A DNA stretch of 5,996 bases from the NCBI GenBank assembly GCA_017407885.1, contig JAFQVU010000053.1:1-5996 (forward strand), read 5' to 3'. The notes beneath the pieces are model-generated. The model saw nothing but the letters and a program-made list of their open reading frames with translations. It was not told where the DNA came from and ran no database searches. This DNA comes from Clostridia bacterium. Its GTDB lineage: Bacteria > Bacillota_A > Clostridia > Oscillospirales > CAG-272. A program made the position numbers and the translations under genes. Below, in pieces: positions 5,334 through 5,996 of the stretch; the stretch's first letter is position 1; the number at the start of each line of letters is the position of its first letter.

Positions 5334-5996
5334 AGGTTCCGACGGTTACTCCCGATTCGGAGGACAAGGGCAGAGCTGTACTTACTGTGGCACAGCTTAA
5401 TGCTTATGTAAAGCAGATTATAGACAGCGATAAGCTTCTTGCTAATGTATGGATAAAGGGCGAGATATCGAATTTCACCAACCACAGAACGGGACATTTT
5501 TATTTTACACTGAAGGACCCCGACAGTCGTATTGCCGCGGTGATGTTTAGAAGCGCCGCGTCAAAACTGAAATTCCTTCCCGAAAACGGAATGAAGGTTA
5601 TCGTGCGCGGACGTGTATCGGCGTTTGTGCGCGATGGGCAGTATCAGATATACGTCGAGGATATGCAGCCGGACGGAATCGGAAGCTTATATATCGCATT
5701 CGAGCAATTAAAGCGCAAACTTGAAGCGGAGGGACTTTTCTCGCCTGCGAGAAAGCGTCCGCTTCCGAAGATACCGACACGAATCGGTATCATAACTTCC
5801 CCCACGGGCGCGGCAGTGCGAGATATGATAAACGTAACAAAGCGCCGTTTCCCGTACGCGAAGGTGACACTTTTCCCCTCGCTCGTCCAAGGTCCTGATG
5901 CGCCGGCACAGCTTATCGGCGGTATCAGCTATTTCGGGGCGGCGAGAAATGTGGACGTCATAATCATCGGGCGCGGCGGCGGTTCGATTGAAGACC
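5312..5996 (+). CDS. xseA: Exodeoxyribonuclease VII large subunit, N-terminal part (cut by the right edge)
   Basis: The frame gives 228 residues of a protein that is normally about 400-450 long; the rest lies beyond the window. XseA with several XseB copies degrades single-stranded DNA to oligonucleotides in mismatch repair and DNA-damage processing. Residues about 22-120 are the N-terminal OB-fold (LTVAQLNAYVKQII, VWIKGEISNF, GHFYFTLKD, AVMFR, VRGRVSAF), and the nuclease domain starts near 150 with RIGIITSPTGAAVRDM (157-172), KRRFP and the conserved IIIGRGGGSIED (217-228) at the edge. The start is uncertain: ATG 5312 has GAGG (5304-5307) only 4 nt away, while an in-frame TTG at 5321 lies 9 nt after AGGAAGG. 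Either start overlaps the upstream TsaD-like gene and implies coupled translation. xseB is expected just downstream, as in many Firmicutes. Confidence 0.93.
   Translation, partial: MGVLDKIKVPTVTPDSEDKGRAVLTVAQLNAYVKQIIDSDKLLANVWIKGEISNFTNHRTGHFYFTLKDPDSRIAAVMFRSAASKLKFLPENGMKVIVRGRVSAFVRDGQYQIYVEDMQPDGIGSLYIAFEQLKRKLEAEGLFSPARKRPLPKIPTRIGIITSPTGAAVRDMINVTKRRFPYAKVTLFPSLVQGPDAPAQLIGGISYFGAARNVDVIIIGRGGGSIED

Noticed and set aside
4892..5497. Minus-strand 201-codon frame opposite the TsaD-like and xseA genes
   Set aside because: It is long but antisense to two clearly recognisable overlapping genes, with Ser/Leu-rich low-information content and no start signals. It is a reading-frame shadow.

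Overview
This window looks like a chromosomal segment from a Gram-positive member of the Clostridia, most likely of the Oscillospiraceae/Ruminococcaceae type. The clues are the run nusB, M22/TsaD-like gene, xseA; an SLH-domain surface protein; a DUF4358 lipoprotein; a Thr/Pro/Asp-rich membrane-anchored SGNH hydrolase; AGGAGG-type ribosome binding sites; and sigma-A-like promoters with 17-bp spacers. This placement rests on gene types and style, not on a database match.

Layout. (1) Positions 1-306, minus strand: the N-terminal part of a secreted SLH-domain protein that runs off the left edge. It has its own promoter (379-407) and a strong hairpin at the expected 5' end of its mRNA (336-375). 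(2) Positions 513-2642, minus strand: a compact three-gene transcription unit. It has a promoter (2614-2642), a four-helix membrane protein, a membrane-anchored SGNH/GDSL hydrolase, a DUF4358 lipoprotein, and a clear rho-independent terminator (513-549). The intergenic gaps are 24 and 21 nt. (3) Positions 2690-3697, minus strand: a secreted M23 metallopeptidase with all active-site residues intact. (4) Positions 3698-3924: a divergent promoter region. (5) Positions 3925-5996, plus strand: a housekeeping operon of nusB, a TsaD-like M22 paralogue and xseA (cut by the right edge). Its genes overlap by 4 and 22 nt, driven by a near-consensus promoter (3833-3861).

How the genes fit together. The left 3.7 kb is a cell-envelope neighbourhood: every product is predicted to be secreted, lipid-anchored or in the membrane, with likely roles in peptidoglycan cleavage, ester removal or surface attachment. 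The right part is information processing: NusB in antitermination, XseA in single-strand DNA degradation, and a TsaD-like protein of unproven function between them. No gene-free stretch exceeds 300 bases; the longest (307-570) holds the SLH promoter and leader plus the DUF4358 terminator. I saw no tRNA, rRNA, CRISPR array, insertion sequence or phage gene. The content is largely ordinary, and I did not find convincing evidence of an undescribed system. The best leads are the SLH 5' leader hairpin, the envelope operon and the TsaD paralogue.
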